Assembly (NCBI GenBank): GCA_910585715.1 | Contig: CAJUEX010000029.1 | Span: forward strand, 1 to 42,345 | Reading direction: 5' to 3' | DNA from: an uncultured Lachnospiraceae bacterium | Lineage (GTDB): Bacteria > Bacillota > Clostridia > Lachnospirales > Lachnospiraceae | DNA: 42,345 bases | Part shown: one piece after another, positions 8,229 through 18,105 of the stretch | Position numbering within the stretch: position 1 is the stretch's first letter | Layout: each line of letters begins with the position of its first letter | Program-made: the position numbers and the translations under genes | Notes under the pieces: model-generated | The model's input: only the letters and a program-made list of their open reading frames with translations | Told to the model about the DNA's origin: nothing | Database searches by the model: none

Positions 8229-11200
8229 ATGCGGAGAAGAAGATTATTTTGGGTACTTATATGGGTTATGCTGCTGGGATATGCCTTTGCAGGAAATGGT
8301 ATGGCAGTCTGTGCGGAAGAAACGGAAGCGGAGGATGATATCGTACCGGTAGAAATCAATGCGTCTGCATTTCCGGATGAGAAGTTCCGGGCATATGTGT
8401 CCAGTCAATTGGATGGAGACCATGATGGAATATTGTCTGTACAGGAAATCAAAGGTACAATGTCTATAGGACTGAATGACGATTCAAGATGGAATGTGTC
8501 AGACTTATCGGGAATAGAATATTTCAAAAATTTATATAATTTTTCCTACAAAGGCAATGCATTAGAAAAGCTGGATTTAGGTGAAAATCAGAAGTTGCGT
8601 AACATTTCCTGCAGCGGAGGTTCCATAAAGCAGCTGAATGTAAGTAAAAATAAAGCTCTTTTACATTTGGTTTGCGACAATAATGAATTGCAAAGTCTGG
8701 ATTTGAGCAATAATAGGGATTTGAGAGAATTATCATGTAACAATAATCAGTTGAAAAAACTGGATTTAAGCAATAACATAGCTTTACAGAAGGTAAGCTG
8801 CAATCAAAACCTGATTGAAAGCATTTCTTTTCCGGATGAAAATTGTATTACCAAGGTGAATTGTGATAATAATAAATTACAGAGTCTTGATGTCAGAAAA
8901 CTTCCGGTGTTGGTTGAACTGTCATGTTATTATAATGAAATAAAGCATATTGATACTTCAGGCAGCCTATATTTGCAAAAATTAGACATTTCATATAATA
9001 ATGGTATTAAATTCGATGTAAGTAAAAATGCCGAGCTGGTTAAATTTATCTGCTGGGAGTGTGGAATTGAAAAACTGGAGTTATCCAACAATCAAAAATT
9101 AGAAGAATTAAATTGTGCAAAAAATAAAATAAAAAAACTGGATTTGCATAACAATAATAAGCTGGACAGCCTGGGTTGTTCTAATAATAATATAAAAGAA
9201 TTAAATATATCTCCGATAGCAAAATTGCGATTCCTATATTGTAACGACAATCAGTTAGAGGCTCTTTCCATTTATCAGGATACTCTTTCTACTTTAGAAT
9301 GTCAGAATAATAAGCTGAAAGAACTGAATATAGTAAGCGGTTATACCTTGAATTGTTCCAATAATGAATTGGCGGATTTAAAAATTCCCATAGGAGCTGT
9401 TAAGGTAGATTGTTCCCATAATAAAATAGGCTTTTTGAATTTATATAACAGGACCAAATTGGAGTGGCTGAACTGTTCATATAATAACCTGAAAGAATTA
9501 GCAATAAATACTGCAAGCCGGTTAAATACGTTAGACTGCTCAAACAATTCATTGATAAACCTGGATACGCGAAATGCTGCCGGTGTAAATGATAAAGGTT
9601 TAAGAAGATTGATTTGTTCAGATAACATGATAAGTCAATTATATGCAAATCCCAATTTGTGGCATATTAATTGTAATAATAATAGAATTGAAAATTTTAA
9701 GGTACCTGAAAAAGCAGGCTATTTATATTGTAACAATAATAAACTGGTAAATCTGGATGTGAGAAATTGTACCTCATTAAGTTGGGTGGAGTGCTCAAAT
9801 AATAATTTAAGCAATATTGTGCTTGAAAATAATAAAGCTCTGAACACTTTGAAGTGTAATAATAATAAATTAACATTTTTAAATTTAGAAGATGTTCCGT
9901 CTTTATGCGTATTGAATTGTTCAAACAATTATCTTACAAGTTTAAACGTGGAAAGCATTTCATCTTTGGGCGGATTGTATTGCTCAAATAATTATCTTAC
10001 AAGCCTGAATGTGGAAAAGAATACAAAGCTTAAAAGTTTGGAATGTGAAAATAATAAATATGCAGTTTCACAGGAAAGCCAGTTAGACCTGTCAACCCTT
10101 CCGGGCTTCCGGCTTGAAAAGGCAACCTTATGGAAAAATGCAAAAATTGTGAAGCCCATCCTTTTCGTGGTGGACAGCGGGTTTCCGGTTACTTATACAT
10201 ACAATGTAGGAAGAAATCTGAAAGTAAATTTCAAAATCTGCTTTGACAAGGTTCCCAGCCGGATATATGATTTTCCATATTCGCCCAATGTTTACAGCCA
10301 AAAGCTGGCGGAGGATTCTGCGTTATATTCTATGCTTGCTTATGATGAATATAGGATGACAGAAGCAGGACAGTTTTATGCTCAGGAAAAAGGAAGGCAA
10401 AACTATCCGAGCTTATTGTTCGGACAACTAAAAAAGGATGGTTTTTACAATTGCAGCCACTACAATTACCGGGACAGCAATCCACATAATTGCAGCTATA
10501 CTTTTGCCACAAGAAACGTGAAATATAACGGAAGGCAAAAGACGCAAATACTTGTCTGCATTCGCGGTACGGACAGCGTGGAATGGGAAGGAAATATGGA
10601 TTTGACGGGTACGGATTATAATGCCAATTATGCAAGTACCCATTACAGCTTTGAGAAAGCCAGCAACAGCATAGAGGCAGCTTTGTATAATTATATAGCA
10701 ACTATCAGGAAAAAAGGCGTGGATACCGACCAGTGCATTATCTGGGTAACAGGACACAGCCGGGGAGGAGCAGTAGCAAATCTATTGTCTGCGAAGTTGA
10801 CGGATTCGGGCAGCAGTAGTATAGGAGATGTGTTTGGCTATACTTATGCAACTGCAAATGCTACTACGAAATATAAGGATAAGAGCTATATTAACATATT
10901 TAATCATTGCTTTGTTGATGATTTTGTGCCAAGCGTGCCTTTTGAAAAGTGGGGGTATGGAAATTATGGCATTACTTATGTTGCAAATGCGGATTATGCT
11001 TATCAGGCAGGAAAGCGATCGGCAGGGGAAGCGTATAGGCAGTTTAAGGATGGGATGGATAGATATATTGGTTTAGGGAGTAGCAGGAAAGAACAGGATG
11101 GTGCGGATTTTAATTATGAAGAGACAAGTAAAATGCTTGTGCATGTTACAAGTAACTGGAGAAATGTAATTGAGTATTATGAAAAAAGACCAGAGAAAAA

Positions 11201-13856
11201 GCCAGAAATAAGCCTATATGATTATTTCCATAACTGCATTGCAAAGTTAGCACAAGGTGATTATAGTACTGCATGGGAATTTGTGGCAGCAGGCTTTTCA
11301 TATCGCCCATTTGGGAAAATTTCTTGGTTCTTTTTTAGTGGGCAACGTTTGAAAAAGAATATCAACGATACCCACCAATCCTACACATACTATCTGGCAA
11401 CAAAGCTGGGATTATTTAACAGTTCCACTTCGGCTTCCTTAGCGGTAAATAATACGGATTTGGAGTTATCTAAATTAGGACAAGCTCAAGATGTAATGGA
11501 ACAGGAACAGAAAAACATGGAAAATTCTGATTCATTATCAGAAAATTCAATGGATTACTATGCAGTTTCTGAGAACAGTGTTTCTCAAAACACCGTTTCT
11601 GAAAATCATATACCTGAAAACGAAAACATCTATGGAGAAAGCATTACTAATGAAAGAACTGAAATAAGTAAAGAAGGAGAAAAGACAATACTTACCTGTG
11701 AGGAAGAAAAGGAAAGACTTGTACAGTTTGCCACGTTAGATGAAAATAAAGTGAAACTGGGATGGAACTTATCAGATAATAGTACATGGAGCGGAATTGA
11801 ATTTGATGAAGAAGGCTATGTAATATCTATAGCCATCCCCTATAAAGAACTGACAGGAGTCTTGGATTTAAGCGGATTTAGTAAGTTAAGGTTAATCAAT
11901 TGTGAAGGAAATGGGTTAACGTCCCTTATCTTAGATGATTGCATTTCTCTTGTTCAGGCGAAATGTTATTACAATGTATTACGAACACTGCAGATAAAAA
12001 ACTGCGAAAATCTTCAATATTTAGATTGTGATGGAAATGAATTAGAAGAGCTTGATTTGAGTACATGCATGAATCTGACAGAGCTTGCTTGCAATAACAA
12101 TCAGTTAACATATTTGGATGTATTGTTGCAGTCACAATTAGACGTGCTGTTTTGTCAAGAAAACAGGCTTACTGACATTGCGCTGCCGGAATCTAACAGT
12201 CTGTCAAGAATCAATTGTGAATATAATTATTTCAAGGATTTATCCCGGTTTGAAGCTCTTGCGCAGAATGAGGCGGTTTGGGTGCTTTATAGGGAACAAA
12301 AAGTGCCGGAAGATGCGGTATATGCTGCTTCTGATCTGGAGAATTTAAAAGGGCTTGTCAATACAGACGAGAATTTAAAGAAGCTTGGCTGGAACTTGGA
12401 AGCTCCTGACACTTGGGATGGCATAACATGGCGCTATGTGGGCGGAACATATTATGTGGAGGATATTCAATTAGCAAATAGAAATCTGACTGGTAACCTG
12501 CAGCTTTCCAATATGGAACAGCTACAGTCTATTACCCTTGCAGAAAATGCTATAAGCGGTTTGGAAATCAATCAGTGTGCAAAGCTGGAATGTGTAAACT
12601 GCATGGAAAATGAAATTGAGGAATTGTCCGTCTCTAACTGTAACAGTCTTTGGAAAATTCTTGGATATTATAACTGCTTAAAGAATGAAAATGTGGAAAA
12701 AATTCTTGAGGACTTTGAAGCAAAAGAAAATGCTGTTATTGAGCTGCATTCACAGTACATAAAAGGAGCCAAGGAAAAATTTTCTTCAAAAGAAATGAAG
12801 ACCATACTGAATCTTGTGAATGGAAAGGAAAACGAAGGACAATTTCATCTTTCGGAGGAAGAACCGGGAAGATGGGATTATGTAAAATGGGAAAAGCAGT
12901 CGGACAATTTGTATCACATTACGGAAATTGATTTCTCTGGCATGTGGCTTGGAGGAACATTAGATTTAACCGGCTTTACGGCATTAAAGTATATTGATTG
13001 TGATAATACCAATTTGGAAGAAGTTATTTTGCCGGATTCCCTGGAAATAATTACGGCACAGGCATTTTTGGACTGTAAATTATTAAAAAGGGTTACCATA
13101 CCTGCCAGTGTAAAAACAATAGAAGAATATGCATTTGCAAGGTGCAGTAACTTAACAGAGGTGTTGTTCTACAGCAAAAATGCAGTAATGGACAGCAATA
13201 GCTTTTATGAGAGTACTGCTATTAGAAGTATATCATGTTACCAGAATACCACAGAAGCAGATTTTGCTTATGAAAGCAAACCAACATTTTCTTATTGGGG
13301 CAAAAATGTGGAAAATGATAAGGAAAATAACGATGAACTAAGTAAGCAGCCAGTAACTGTTAACCCATTGCCGGATAACAAAACGAATATCCCGGCATTG
13401 AAAAAGGGAGATATCAGGATAAAGGGAAGCGGAAAATACAAAATTACAAAGATTGGAAAAGGTTATGGGACGGTAATCTATCTGAAATGTACCAATAAGA
13501 AGATAAAAAATATTACCATTCCAAGTACCATTACCATAGACAAACAAAAGTTCAAGGTAACGGAAATTGGTGAAAAAGCATTTTACGGCTGTAAAAAGCT
13601 AAAGAAAGTAACTATAGGCAAACATATAGTAAAAATACGGAAATCAGCTTTTGCAAAATGTTCAAAACTAAAAACGATAAAAATACAGTCTCTTTCTTTA
13701 AAATCCGTTGGCAAAAATGCGTTTAAAGGAATTTCTAAAAATGCGACTATATCGGTTCCGAAGGCAAAGCAGAAGAAATATACTGCAATATTGAGGAAAA
13801 AGGCAGTGGGATTAAATAAAAATGCCAGGATTAGTGCAGTAGGGAAGAAAAAATAG
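8229..13856 (+). CDS. Secreted LRR / class 3 lipase-like / LRR / BspA-repeat protein
   Basis: A very large (1875 residues) predicted secreted protein. Numbering from ATG 8229: signal peptide 1-30 (MRRRRLFWVL... AVCA|EE); an EF-hand loop at 62-73 (DGDHDGILSVQE, all Ca ligands present); about two dozen 20-23-residue LRRs from about 100 to 620 with a CxxN cysteine ladder like internalin J; a class 3 lipase-like domain at about 690-1060 with IRGTD (778-782), nucleophile motif GHSRGG (Ser844), Asp897 and a candidate His1049; a linker with repeated VSEN/VSQN text (about 1105-1140); further LRRs to about 1480; BspA-type LRR_5 repeats (about 1600-1690 and 1775-1830); and a basic tail. No sortase motif or C-terminal helix is seen. 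ATG 8202 is the alternative start, with no better ribosome site. Acyl-ester hydrolysis at a surface or host target is inferred. Confidence 0.88.
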   Translation: MRRRRLFWVLIWVMLLGYAFAGNGMAVCAEETEAEDDIVPVEINASAFPDEKFRAYVSSQLDGDHDGILSVQEIKGTMSIGLNDDSRWNVSDLSGIEYFKNLYNFSYKGNALEKLDLGENQKLRNISCSGGSIKQLNVSKNKALLHLVCDNNELQSLDLSNNRDLRELSCNNNQLKKLDLSNNIALQKVSCNQNLIESISFPDENCITKVNCDNNKLQSLDVRKLPVLVELSCYYNEIKHIDTSGSLYLQKLDISYNNGIKFDVSKNAELVKFICWECGIEKLELSNNQKLEELNCAKNKIKKLDLHNNNKLDSLGCSNNNIKELNISPIAKLRFLYCNDNQLEALSIYQDTLSTLECQNNKLKELNIVSGYTLNCSNNELADLKIPIGAVKVDCSHNKIGFLNLYNRTKLEWLNCSYNNLKELAINTASRLNTLDCSNNSLINLDTRNAAGVNDKGLRRLICSDNMISQLYANPNLWHINCNNNRIENFKVPEKAGYLYCNNNKLVNLDVRNCTSLSWVECSNNNLSNIVLENNKALNTLKCNNNKLTFLNLEDVPSLCVLNCSNNYLTSLNVESISSLGGLYCSNNYLTSLNVEKNTKLKSLECENNKYAVSQESQLDLSTLPGFRLEKATLWKNAKIVKPILFVVDSGFPVTYTYNVGRNLKVNFKICFDKVPSRIYDFPYSPNVYSQKLAEDSALYSMLAYDEYRMTEAGQFYAQEKGRQNYPSLLFGQLKKDGFYNCSHYNYRDSNPHNCSYTFATRNVKYNGRQKTQILVCIRGTDSVEWEGNMDLTGTDYNANYASTHYSFEKASNSIEAALYNYIATIRKKGVDTDQCIIWVTGHSRGGAVANLLSAKLTDSGSSSIGDVFGYTYATANATTKYKDKSYINIFNHCFVDDFVPSVPFEKWGYGNYGITYVANADYAYQAGKRSAGEAYRQFKDGMDRYIGLGSSRKEQDGADFNYEETSKMLVHVTSNWRNVIEYYEKRPEKKPEISLYDYFHNCIAKLAQGDYSTAWEFVAAGFSYRPFGKISWFFFSGQRLKKNINDTHQSYTYYLATKLGLFNSSTSASLAVNNTDLELSKLGQAQDVMEQEQKNMENSDSLSENSMDYYAVSENSVSQNTVSENHIPENENIYGESITNERTEISKEGEKTILTCEEEKERLVQFATLDENKVKLGWNLSDNSTWSGIEFDEEGYVISIAIPYKELTGVLDLSGFSKLRLINCEGNGLTSLILDDCISLVQAKCYYNVLRTLQIKNCENLQYLDCDGNELEELDLSTCMNLTELACNNNQLTYLDVLLQSQLDVLFCQENRLTDIALPESNSLSRINCEYNYFKDLSRFEALAQNEAVWVLYREQKVPEDAVYAASDLENLKGLVNTDENLKKLGWNLEAPDTWDGITWRYVGGTYYVEDIQLANRNLTGNLQLSNMEQLQSITLAENAISGLEINQCAKLECVNCMENEIEELSVSNCNSLWKILGYYNCLKNENVEKILEDFEAKENAVIELHSQYIKGAKEKFSSKEMKTILNLVNGKENEGQFHLSEEEPGRWDYVKWEKQSDNLYHITEIDFSGMWLGGTLDLTGFTALKYIDCDNTNLEEVILPDSLEIITAQAFLDCKLLKRVTIPASVKTIEEYAFARCSNLTEVLFYSKNAVMDSNSFYESTAIRSISCYQNTTEADFAYESKPTFSYWGKNVENDKENNDELSKQPVTVNPLPDNKTNIPALKKGDIRIKGSGKYKITKIGKGYGTVIYLKCTNKKIKNITIPSTITIDKQKFKVTEIGEKAFYGCKKLKKVTIGKHIVKIRKSAFAKCSKLKTIKIQSLSLKSVGKNAFKGISKNATISVPKAKQKKYTAILRKKAVGLNKNARISAVGKKK

Positions 13857-13890
13857 GGTAGAAGAATTAGTTTTGAGGGAGAGGAGAAAA

Positions 13891-15309
13891 GTGAAAAAGG
13901 TAGTAAAACTTTTTGTGGCTATGCTTTTGGGAATTATTTGGTGTGTGGTTGGATATATATTATATCTTGTATTTAATATAGGAATGTTGCTTTGTTACGT
14001 TCATCCACTTGAGACTATATTTATTACAGCATATTTTATGCTTATGATTCTCTATTATTTTCATAAGTGGACTAATGGAATATGGGTGGTTTATTTGGAA
14101 TGTGGATTTTCACCTATTTTTCTTCTAGTGGAAGGGCATTTTGTACGTGTGCTGTTAATGAATGCAGATGCTGGTCCTCTTGAAAAATTAATGCCTTTTG
14201 TATATGTATACATGCCGATTTGCTTATTGGTGATGTTTTTGGCTTCTTTTATTTATAAGAGGAGACAGAAAGTGAAAAATAGATATAAGATAATAAAAAT
14301 AAATAAAAGTATATTTGTGGCTATGTTTGGCTTTTTTTGTTATTTTAGTGCTACTATCATAGGAAGCTTTATATTTAGTTTTGAATTAATGATGCTCATA
14401 TTGCTACCATTAGTGATTTCTTACATTATCATTGCACAAAAGATGTTAAAAAGAGAGTATAGATGGATGATATTGTTTTCTGATATTGTTCTGCTCCTTG
14501 CATTTCTTTTTCATGTTTGTCTTTTAAATGCTATAGCAAGTCATGGTCCAGATATAGATGATTTGAAGGATCTTATAGTTCCTGTCTTGCCATATAGCAT
14601 TGCTGTTGCAATCGGTGAATTGATAGTATGGATTTCTGATAAAAGAAAGGATTCCGGATTAGCAAAGTTAGTGGAAGGAAATATAGAACCAAAAAAGGGG
14701 TGGCAAGTGGATAGGATGGAGAAAAAAAGTAAGTTATTACCTATTTTTATATCAATTCCAATCAGTATCTTAGGATATTTAATTTATTATATCGTTTGTA
14801 AAATAGCAGCGCCAGCGTTTTCTGTACTTATGCTTTTTAATACAAACCATGATTACAATTATTTATATATAAATGTTTATGCAATGGTTTTCGTGTTGTT
14901 TGTCTTAATAGCTGAAAGCTATTGTATGGTTATGATACTAATTCGCTTCCATAAGGCAACAAATGGTATGACTGTTGGATATTTGGAAGGATGCCTTCTT
15001 TTATGGATTTGTGGAATATTAGGACATACATTTATTAGCGGTCAGCCATTGAAACTATCTACAGTACTTTTACTAGAATCAGATATTAGCATTTTAAGAG
15101 ATATAAGGATGATGTTGTTGTGCCTGATTGTGTTTGGGGTATCATCGTTATTTTATAAGATAGGACAAAAGAAAATAGTAAAAGGGTATAAATGGAAAAT
15201 TAATAAAACAATGCTGATTTTTTTGTTGACTTTTTTGAGTTGCATTGTGCTGATATGGGTGGCTTTTTATATTTGGATGGCTTTAACTTGGCAGTCTATA
15301 AGCGGATAA
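13891..15309 (+). CDS. Fused alpha-beta membrane protein (array gene A)
   Basis: Not a family I recognise. 472 residues, almost all membrane helices, made of two related halves. The alpha half (1 to about 265) has a conserved FHKxTNGxWxxYLE motif near residue 57 and the array-wide C-terminal motif IAVAIGELIVW followed by SDKRKDSGL near 241. The beta half starts at an internal MEKKSKLLPI and repeats FHKATNGMTVGYLE near 353. In gene pairs B/C and F/G the same two parts are separate, so A looks like a fusion made by loss of the stop between them. GTG 13891 is chosen over TTG 13873 because GTG aligns with other array starts and AGGAG lies just upstream. It begins 34 bp after the LRR-lipase stop. 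Confidence 0.7.
   Translation: MKKVVKLFVAMLLGIIWCVVGYILYLVFNIGMLLCYVHPLETIFITAYFMLMILYYFHKWTNGIWVVYLECGFSPIFLLVEGHFVRVLLMNADAGPLEKLMPFVYVYMPICLLVMFLASFIYKRRQKVKNRYKIIKINKSIFVAMFGFFCYFSATIIGSFIFSFELMMLILLPLVISYIIIAQKMLKREYRWMILFSDIVLLLAFLFHVCLLNAIASHGPDIDDLKDLIVPVLPYSIAVAIGELIVWISDKRKDSGLAKLVEGNIEPKKGWQVDRMEKKSKLLPIFISIPISILGYLIYYIVCKIAAPAFSVLMLFNTNHDYNYLYINVYAMVFVLFVLIAESYCMVMILIRFHKATNGMTVGYLEGCLLLWICGILGHTFISGQPLKLSTVLLLESDISILRDIRMMLLCLIVFGVSSLFYKIGQKKIVKGYKWKINKTMLIFLLTFLSCIVLIWVAFYIWMALTWQSISG
14911..15309 (+). repeat. Duplicated block, copy 1 (beta half of gene A)
   Basis: This stretch is nearly identical in nucleotide sequence to 21132-21518, about 6.2 kb away, with one run of roughly 100 bases (around 15030-15130) that I read as identical. 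The main difference is a 12-base gap near 15230. Similarity continues into the following spacer (GCAAAACAGTTAC in both). Confidence 0.8.
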
Positions 15310-15374
15310 GGTTTAGTGCAAAACAGTTACCTTGAGTGATTTAAAAAGTGCTATAAGTTTTTGGGAGGGTAATT

Positions 15375-16190
15375 TTGAAGAAAATATATAAATTTTTATT
15401 GGCTATACTTTGGGGCATTTTCTGGTATTTAATTCATTGTACACTAGATACTATATTGGGGATATCAATGGTGATTTGTTGTATTCATCCATATGAGACA
15501 ACTGCTATCATAGGCTACATAATGATTGTGCTTCTTACTTATTTTCACAAATTGACAAATGGAGCATGGATGGGATATTTGGAATCTGGATTTTTAGTGA
15601 CGTTTTGTATTGTGGGAAGTTGGTGTGGATATATAATATTTTCGGATACAGAAAATCATGAATTTTTAAATATAATAGTTTGGGAATGCAAACTTATGCC
15701 AGTTTGTCTGTTGGCAATGTTTTTGGCATCTATGTTTTATGAAAAGAAACAGAAACAAGAAAAAAGGCAAGGGATTGAAATAATAAACAATAGTATAGTT
15801 ATATCAATGATTAGCTTTTTTGGCTATTTGAGTTTTACTATAATGGGCAGTTTCATGTTTAGCTTTGAGTTAATGATGATTATAGCGCCAATACTTATAA
15901 TTCCATATATTATCATTGTACAAATGATATTAAATAAAGAATACAGATGGAAATTACTTTCTGCAAATACAATTTTATTTATTCTGTTAGCTTTAAATGC
16001 CTGTCTGATTGGTACAGTGGAAAGCTTCGGATTTGATAGTTGGGATTTAGAAAACCTTGTAATAGCTGCTATACCATATAGCATTGCTGTGTCAATCGGT
16101 GAACTGATAGTATGGATTTCTGATAAAAGAAAGGATTCCGGACTGGCAAAACCGGCAGCAGAAAAGGTAGAATTTGATGAAAGTGTGTGA
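15375..16190 (+). CDS. Alpha-type membrane protein (array gene B)
   Basis: 271 residues, about eight membrane helices, no recognised family. Landmarks shared with the other alpha copies are HPYE (38-41) before helix two, FHKLTNGAWMGYLE (57-70), a YIIIVQMILNKEYRWKLL segment, and IPYSIAVSIGELIVW followed by SDKRKDSGL at 233-257, then a short polar tail. The start is TTG at 15375, with GGGAGGG six bases upstream and no nearby ATG. The helix-rich build with a short basic cytoplasmic tail suggests an integral membrane role; nothing points to a transport substrate or active site. Confidence 0.75.
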   Translation: MKKIYKFLLAILWGIFWYLIHCTLDTILGISMVICCIHPYETTAIIGYIMIVLLTYFHKLTNGAWMGYLESGFLVTFCIVGSWCGYIIFSDTENHEFLNIIVWECKLMPVCLLAMFLASMFYEKKQKQEKRQGIEIINNSIVISMISFFGYLSFTIMGSFMFSFELMMIIAPILIIPYIIIVQMILNKEYRWKLLSANTILFILLALNACLIGTVESFGFDSWDLENLVIAAIPYSIAVSIGELIVWISDKRKDSGLAKPAAEKVEFDESV

Positions 16191-16199
16191 GTAAAGAAA

Positions 16200-16392
16200 A
16201 TGAAAAAGAAAAACAGACTATTGTATGTTTATACTTTTATACCATTTTTACATGGAAACAAAGGGCTTAACCATCGGCTATGCGGAAGTAGCTTATGGCT
16301 TTTCCATAGCGGCAGGAGGAATATTAACGCAAGGCTAGCAATGGCTGCACGGAGAAGCCAGTCCCAAAGAAAAAATGGGGCAGAAGGATTAG
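16200..16392 (+). pseudogene. Deletion remnant of a beta gene (array gene C)
   Basis: This 193-bp stretch matches three separate pieces of array gene G: its first 30 bases, about 60 bases around 19120-19187, and its last 100 bases including the stop (20165-20267). The first junction lies in TTGTATGTTT, which occurs at both corresponding places in G, so the 165-bp loss is a deletion between short direct repeats. The second, about 978 bp, joins at a two-base match. The length is not a multiple of three, so the frame is destroyed, although a 68-codon frame is still open by chance. It sits exactly where a beta gene is expected between alpha genes B and D. Confidence 0.8.
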
Positions 16393-16407
16393 TTTTTGGA
16401 GGGTAAT

Positions 16408-17211
16408 GTGGAAAAAAGAAAAAAGATTTTAAAATTTATAGCAGCTATACTTTTGGGAATTCTTTGGTGCATAGTGGGAAGTATATTCAATTTTTTGTTT
16501 TGTGGTGTAACAGCATATTCTTATATTTTTCCATATGAGACATTCTTAGTAGAAGTATATTTTATGGTTATGATTATTTGCTGCTTTCACAAAGTTACAA
16601 ACAAAGTGTGGATAAATTATTTGGAATCCGGTTTTTTGCTTGTTTTCTGTATCGTGGAAGGCTGGCTTTTATATAGGGATGTTCAGGAGTTTGGTCGTGT
16701 GGTATTTTTTGGATATAGATTTATGCCAATTGGTATAGTGGCAGTGTTAGTATGCTTTTTTCTTTATAAATGGAAAAAAGGGCAGGTAATTTTACACAAG
16801 ATAGAAAAAGTGAATATAAGTATATTCACGGTTTTAATTGGTTTTTTTTGTTATTTAGGTGCTGATGTTGTTATGTGGCTTGTTGCAATTGATTATCCAA
16901 TGAGTCTAATAATATTATCAATTTTTATAATTCCGTATATCATAATTGCACAAAAAATACTGAAAAGAGAGTATAGATGGAAATTACTTCGTGCCTGCAT
17001 ATTGGTCTTTGCCATTTTATTTTTAAAAGTGTGTTTGCTACAAGTATTTGAACATGCACATTGCGACTTTGAAGATTTTCTAATGCCGGCTATACCATAC
17101 GGGATTGCTGTGGCAATCGGTGAACTGATAGTATGGATTTCTGATAAAAGAAAGGATTCTAGATTAGCAGAGCAGGAAGCAGAAGATATGGAATCGGATG
17201 GATATTGGTAA
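16408..17211 (+). CDS. Alpha-type membrane protein (array gene D)
   Basis: 267 residues from GTG 16408, which has GGAGGG directly upstream as in genes H and I; the in-frame TTG at 16396 lies inside that ribosome site region and is less likely. About eight helices. It carries FPYE, FHKVTNKVWINYLE near 60 (Lys replaces the usual Gly of TNG), IAQKILKREYRWKLL, and IPYGIAVAIGELIVW then SDKRKDS. The tail AEQEAEDMESDGYW differs from other copies. Closest in the array to genes H and I by eye. Confidence 0.72.
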   Translation: MEKRKKILKFIAAILLGILWCIVGSIFNFLFCGVTAYSYIFPYETFLVEVYFMVMIICCFHKVTNKVWINYLESGFLLVFCIVEGWLLYRDVQEFGRVVFFGYRFMPIGIVAVLVCFFLYKWKKGQVILHKIEKVNISIFTVLIGFFCYLGADVVMWLVAIDYPMSLIILSIFIIPYIIIAQKILKREYRWKLLRACILVFAILFLKVCLLQVFEHAHCDFEDFLMPAIPYGIAVAIGELIVWISDKRKDSRLAEQEAEDMESDGYW

Positions 17212-17267
17212 TTATAGAAAGTGAAAAGGTGTTAAATTCATTTTGTTGAAAAGGGGAAATTTTTTAC

Positions 17268-18083
17268 ATGAAAAAAGAAAAGAAAGGATTATATGTTTTG
17301 TTTTCAATCCCTTTTGTCTTAGTTGGATATGGGCTTTATATGTTCATTTATTATATATTTTTTTGGGGACAGGTAATGACTATAACCATGCAAATGGATA
17401 TTTTAATTAGTATTCCCTGGCAGTTGGCAATTGTTGTAAGTCTGTTTATGACTGTTCCAATCTATTTCTTTCATAAACGTACAAAAGGGGTGCTGATTGG
17501 TTATGGAGAAATAAGTTTTCTTATAATAATGCTCATATATGGAGTTTACCTATGGGGTTTACCTTTATTATTAAATAGGCAGGGGATGGAATATGAGTAT
17601 TCAGAAAAGCAAACATGTATGTTGTTTTTTGAGATAACAATGATAATTACTTCTATTTTATATAAAAAGGAAAAAGAAGGGAAAATTATCTTCCGATTAT
17701 TTCAAATAATGAAGGGATTTTTTTGTTTTATAATTGGTTTGGCTGTTTACTTCAGCGTGTGTTTTATTGCAGCCTTTACTCCTTGGTTTTCCATAGTAAA
17801 AAATGGAGTAGTTATTATTTTATCAATTTATATTTTTGCTCTTCTTTGGATTTCAAAAGGAAAGTGGAACGGAAAAATGCTTGCTTTTTATGTAATATAT
17901 TTACTTCTTTGGATTGGATGTTTGGGAGGAATACGTATTATAAATAAAGAATTTATAAATATTCATGATGTGGAATGGATTGTGGAAATGTTTTCAGGAT
18001 ATGCTGTTTCCATTTTGATAGGGGAAGTATTATTTTGGGTTTTTCATAAGAGAAACAAGAAAAAGGCTGCTGATGCAAATTGA
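17268..18083 (+). CDS. Beta/alpha-like membrane protein (array gene E)
   Basis: 271 residues. The N-terminus (MKKEKKGLYVLFSIPF) and FHKRTKGVLIGYGE at 68-81 are of beta type, while the C-terminus YAVSILIGEVLFWVFHKRNKK is a diverged version of the alpha C-terminal motif. It thus keeps a full-length architecture that the truncated beta halves of A and H have lost. About eight helices; function unknown. The ribosome site is weak (AAAAGGGG about 11 bases before ATG). It is the most diverged member and occupies the beta position between alpha genes D and F. Confidence 0.7.
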   Translation: MKKEKKGLYVLFSIPFVLVGYGLYMFIYYIFFWGQVMTITMQMDILISIPWQLAIVVSLFMTVPIYFFHKRTKGVLIGYGEISFLIIMLIYGVYLWGLPLLLNRQGMEYEYSEKQTCMLFFEITMIITSILYKKEKEGKIIFRLFQIMKGFFCFIIGLAVYFSVCFIAAFTPWFSIVKNGVVIILSIYIFALLWISKGKWNGKMLAFYVIYLLLWIGCLGGIRIINKEFINIHDVEWIVEMFSGYAVSILIGEVLFWVFHKRNKKKAADAN

Positions 18084-18105
18084 GAAAACAGTTTTTGGGG
18101 GAATT

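Noticed and set aside
11540..11640. Short repeats in the LRR-lipase gene considered as a CRISPR-like array
   Set aside because: They encode a protein linker of VSEN/VSQN repeats in frame, with no spacers of constant length.
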